From positions 248,001 through 312,000 of the forward strand of contig NZ_CP085330.1 of assembly GCF_020614375.1 (NCBI RefSeq): a stretch of 64,000 bases of DNA. Reading direction: 5' to 3'. Shown here in pieces: positions 61,452 to 64,000 of this stretch. A program made the position numbers and the translations under genes. The DNA is from Haladaptatus salinisoli (lineage in GTDB: Archaea; Halobacteriota; Halobacteria; Halobacteriales; Haladaptataceae). Below the pieces are notes generated by a model. That model saw only the letters and a list, made by a program, of their open reading frames with translations. It had not been told where the DNA came from and ran no database searches. Numbering within the stretch: the stretch's first letter is position 1; each line of letters begins with the position of its first letter.

Positions 61452-61472
61452 CATACACAAAATCTGTGTATG
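61452..61472. promoter_or_regulatory. 21-bp perfect palindromic operator over the 61470 start codon
   Basis: CATACACA, five bases (AAATC), TGTGTATG: perfect 8-bp arms. The final ATG is the start codon of the gene at 61470. The CTTAAT box lies 26-31 bp upstream, so the transcript is probably leaderless and the operator covers its first bases. Confidence 0.7.
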
Positions 61473-62123
61473 TCCGACCAGTCCGACGAGAAAGAGTCCC
61501 CGAACGAACTCGCCTACTCCGCGGATCGGGATAGGGGTATCCTCACGCCGAGCGACAGGGAGTACCTCATCGGACGGAAGTCCGATTACACCGAACACTC
61601 CAAGAAGCAGAAGCGGAATCGGATTCGACGCCGCCTCCGCAACGCCATCCTCGATTTCACGATACTCTTCGAGCACTTAGAAGACCGCGACCGGGAGACC
61701 GTCTTCAACCCCGACGACGACGCGAGGGACGCCTACACCCGGGGTATCACCGACATGCTCGCGTTCCTCCACCTCGGAACGATGGGCTACTACACCCCGT
61801 TCAAGGACATGCTCGCGCAGGGCGTCAACAAGGCCGAACAGGAACTCGCGGGTTCGGACTACCGCATGGTGACCGTCGATTTCAACGTCGACCCGGTCGG
61901 TCGCATCGACGTGGACGAGGTCATCGACAAGCTCGAATTCGGCGACTTCGAGGACATCACCGACGAGGAACTGCGCGCGTTCGTCCGCCTCCTCGCCGAA
62001 TCCGGGGACTTCTCCGCGACCTCCATGCGGTCCGAGATGAAAGAACAGATGAGCGAGTTCATCGAGAAGGTCGACGCCGCGACCGAGCGGCGCGACCAGC
62101 GGGTCGAAGAGTTGAACGACTAG
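61470..62123 (+). CDS. Haloarchaeal protein of unknown function
   Basis: A 217-residue charged, mostly helical protein: ILTPSDREYLIGRKSDYTEH, QKRNRIRRRLRNAILDFTIL (about 35-70), FLHLGTMGYYTPFKDMLAQG and a C-terminal helix EQMSEFIEKVDAATERRDQR. The N-terminal block recurs in many haloarchaeal proteins of unknown role. The start codon lies in the palindromic operator shared with the aminotransferase gene, so it may belong to the same regulon, even as its regulator, though I see no clear HTH. ATG 61470 is preferred over an upstream TTG start. Confidence 0.75.
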   Translation: MSDQSDEKESPNELAYSADRDRGILTPSDREYLIGRKSDYTEHSKKQKRNRIRRRLRNAILDFTILFEHLEDRDRETVFNPDDDARDAYTRGITDMLAFLHLGTMGYYTPFKDMLAQGVNKAEQELAGSDYRMVTVDFNVDPVGRIDVDEVIDKLEFGDFEDITDEELRAFVRLLAESGDFSATSMRSEMKEQMSEFIEKVDAATERRDQRVEELND

Positions 62124-62416
62124 TCCCGTCGAACCACTCTCAGCCCCCTCTCGTTCGCGGTGCCAACGAGAAATGAGCGCGCTTACAGCAACTACGGCCT
62201 CGGGCCGGCGACGGTGGTTTTTACGAGCTCCTCCCCTCGCATCGTTGTCGACCGAGACTGCGCGTCCGTGCGTACCCTCGTAAATTTCCATCGCGTTCGC
62301 CGTGGACTCGTAGCGCCCCCTCGGATTGAGCACGCGGAGAGTTTATCCTCACCCACTATTCTCAGTAATTTATAAATGGGAGAAAGCTTATTTTACTGCT
62401 CCAAGAAGTTCGATCC

Positions 62417-63472
62417 ATGCCTCGCTCACGACGAACCCTCCTCAAGACGACGGGACTCGCACTCAGCACAGGGACGCTCGCATCGGCTGCCGGGTGTCTC
62501 AGCGACCCGTTGGTTGGCAGCAACAGCAGTCCAGATGAACCACCGACGTCGTCTTCGTCGGGGGGAACCGCAACGACGGATTTCACGCGGTGGCTCCCGG
62601 ATCCGACGACCACCCCGCTCCGAGATGACTACGGGATTCGGTATTTCGACATCGAAGGTATCCGTTCCCACCGGGATTCCACCCACGAGAACGCGTACTC
62701 CCGACTGGAATCTCAGATGTTAGGCCCCGCTTCCAGCGAGTACGTCGACGCGGCCGCAGTCGACGCCGCGATACAGATCGACTTTCACATGAAGTTGGCC
62801 CTCGGGTCGTTCGACCCGAAGGAAATCGGCGAGAAAATCACCGACGACGGGCAGTCGACCACGGCAACCTCGACGCAGAGTCACACGACGGCGACGCGAA
62901 CCACCTGGCCGGAGCCGGAACGCTACCGCGGGTTCGACCTCTACGGCACGGAGCACGTCTACGCCGTCTCGAAGCACGCCCTGATGGAGGTGTCCCCGAT
63001 GCGCGAGGTCGACGCGGTCGAGTGCGCGAAGGCTATCATCGACACGTCCGCTGCGAAGACGAGTCAGTACGTCGACGGTAACGAGTACGTGGCGGCGATG
63101 CTCGGAGTCGTTGACGCCCCCCACGCGCTCTGGTGCTACCCGGAGGCGATGGACGGATCGACGTCGCGCGGCTTCCGGAAGGACATCATCACGGGAGGGC
63201 TCAAATCGTGGCGATTCGGAGCTGAGACGACCCACCTTACGTGGGCAAACACCTACCCCGACGCTGAAACGGCGGAGAGCGGAGAGCTGTCGAACTACAT
63301 CGACTCGGAATCCGATCGGTTCGGTGCGTACGACGGGCTCGATGTCAAAATTGAAGGCCGGATGGCCTGGACCGACGGCACGATTCCGACGGAGGAATTC
63401 GATCATCTGGCGCCCGGCGGCCCGGGCGAGGGCGTCACCACCTCCCACCAGTCCCGCCGCAGTCCCTTCTGA
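62417..63472 (+). CDS. Tat-type lipoprotein of unknown function
   Basis: A 351-residue exported protein: PRSRRTLLKTTGLALSTGTL with twin arginines and lipobox SAAGC (Cys27), then a Ser/Thr/Pro-rich linker. The mature part (YGIRYFDIEGIRSHRDSTHE, FDLYGTEHVYAVSKHALMEV, VAAMLGVVDAPHALWCYPEA) has no domain I recognise. TTTATAAA about 45 bp upstream is the promoter. Confidence 0.75.
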   Translation: MPRSRRTLLKTTGLALSTGTLASAAGCLSDPLVGSNSSPDEPPTSSSSGGTATTDFTRWLPDPTTTPLRDDYGIRYFDIEGIRSHRDSTHENAYSRLESQMLGPASSEYVDAAAVDAAIQIDFHMKLALGSFDPKEIGEKITDDGQSTTATSTQSHTTATRTTWPEPERYRGFDLYGTEHVYAVSKHALMEVSPMREVDAVECAKAIIDTSAAKTSQYVDGNEYVAAMLGVVDAPHALWCYPEAMDGSTSRGFRKDIITGGLKSWRFGAETTHLTWANTYPDAETAESGELSNYIDSESDRFGAYDGLDVKIEGRMAWTDGTIPTEEFDHLAPGGPGEGVTTSHQSRRSPF

Positions 63473-63475
63473 AGG

Positions 63476-63660
63476 CTACCGTCGCCGCGGGCGATTTCGG
63501 TAGCCCACGCGAGCGCCAGTCTCCCCGCGTCGGGCCCGCTTCGCGTCCGTTCGAAGGCGATCGCAGTGCCATCCGCTGACGCGACCGTTTCCGTATTTCT
63601 CTCCGTTGGCGCTCCTGTCAGAGGACGGTTTACCCTGCGTCCTCTCCGCGGCGTCGTCAC
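63476..63660 (-). pseudogene. Possible alpha/beta hydrolase N-terminal remnant
   Basis: One minus-strand frame contains TVASADGTAIAFERTRSGP, which is the usual start of alpha/beta hydrolases (DGTxIAxERxGSGP), but the following LVLVHG strand is absent and the rest looks random. It could be decayed sequence or coincidence. Confidence 0.25.
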
Positions 63661-63824
63661 GCGGCATCACCGGCCGAAAAGTTCACCGGTCCGAAAGGGA
63701 GTGCGGCGGACTCGAATGGGTCAGCCGGCGACCGGTACGCGCCGTACCGGTAGCGCGACGTCGCACCCCCGACCGGGATCGGGAGTTTCGACGGGGCGGA
63801 AACGACCGGCTCCGTTTCGAATTC

Positions 63825-64000
63825 TCAGCCCAGATACGCCACGGCGTCCATCTCGACGCGCACGTCTCCCGGAAGACGAGAAACTTCGACGCAGACCCTC
63901 GCGGGCGGGTCGCCGGCGAATCGTGCGCCGTAGGCCTCGTTGACCGCGTCGTAGTCGTCGAGATTCGTCAGGTAGACGGTGACCTTGACCACGTCGTCGA
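63825..64000 (-). CDS. RidA family imine/enamine deaminase (partial, runs off the window)
   Basis: The C-terminal 57 residues are visible: DDVVKVTVYLTNLDDYDAVN, EAYGARFAGDPPARVCVEVS and RLPGDVRVEMDAVAYLG. They match RidA, including the Arg of PARVCVEV that binds the substrate carboxylate and the Glu in VEMDAVAYL. RidA clears 2-aminoacrylate and other imines made by PLP lyases, so it would suit the lyase at 50748. The 5' part lies beyond 64000. Confidence 0.88.
   Translation of the reverse strand, partial: DDVVKVTVYLTNLDDYDAVNEAYGARFAGDPPARVCVEVSRLPGDVRVEMDAVAYLG

Larger units (their letters stand above)
61058..61469. other. Regulatory region between the transporter and the 61470 gene
   Basis: No gene in about 410 bases. 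It holds two copies of GATACCATACAC, a 24-base palindrome, a CTTAAT promoter box (about 61439-61444), the operator at 61452-61472 and long AT-rich tracts (61130-61340). Confidence 0.5.

Noticed and set aside
1..64000. tRNA, rRNA, CRISPR array, intact insertion sequence or replication origin
   Set aside because: I looked for cloverleaf-like tRNA cores, rRNA-like conserved blocks, regularly spaced repeats, intact transposases and Orc1/Cdc6 genes and found none that I could support by eye.

Overview
The window comes from a halophilic archaeon (Halobacteria). The evidence is the set of lineage-restricted families: bacterio-opsin-activator type HTH regulators, DUF7344 winged helices with a partner membrane protein, a HalOD1 protein, a DUF7504 protein, short zinc-ribbon proteins, PhoX and UshA-type secreted phosphatases with twin-arginine signals, acidic proteins and leaderless promoters with TTTAWA/TTAA boxes about 26 bp before the start codon. 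I see no rRNA, tRNA or CRISPR array.

The window has two parts, with a sharp composition change near 31.45 kb. Positions 1-31.4 kb are visibly less GC-rich and look like an accessory island or plasmid-derived segment, full of broken genes: a frameshifted Cys-rich protein, a methyltransferase, a KdgT permease, a DNA polymerase B start, and several orphan fragments. Its intact content includes: a sensor/regulator patch with DoxX and two HTH_10 paralogues (2.5-5.9 kb); a carbohydrate uptake and catabolism locus (7.3-16.6 kb) with a Gfo/Idh/MocA oxidoreductase and an F420-type LLM oxidoreductase divergent from a binding protein-permease-permease-ATPase-threonine-synthase-like operon and a second Gfo/Idh/MocA enzyme; ZIP metal transport; a group of bacterial-looking small enzymes (epoxide hydrolase, DUF1428, SnoaL-like; 18.6-22.7 kb); a second diadenylate cyclase (DacZ-like); and an L-lactate-permease/LarA-like pair flanking a dead KdgT gene.

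Positions 31.45-64 kb are GC-rich and mostly intact: an AGE-family epimerase, PHP phosphoesterase, TenA, 5'-nucleotidase and PhoX (phosphate scavenging), a split Lrp-like HTH/RAM pair, MaoC, a Tat-lipoprotein serpin, a subtilase, CysE and an MFS transporter. Scattered through 46.4-61.1 kb is what I read as an ectoine/hydroxyectoine utilisation module: a clear ectoine hydrolase (DoeA/EutD), an M20 amidohydrolase that could be the missing deacetylase, a threonine-ammonia-lyase/EutB-like enzyme, a class III aminotransferase (Atf/DoeD-like), a BCCT osmolyte transporter with a coupled 53-codon gene, a D-2-hydroxyacid dehydrogenase and, at the right edge, a RidA-type imine deaminase. A 21-bp palindrome (CATACACA-N5-TGTGTATG type) covers the start codons of two apparently leaderless genes in this region, and related half-sites lie before doeA and the M20 gene, suggesting one local repressor controls the module. 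This combination is the best candidate here for a system not yet described in archaea.
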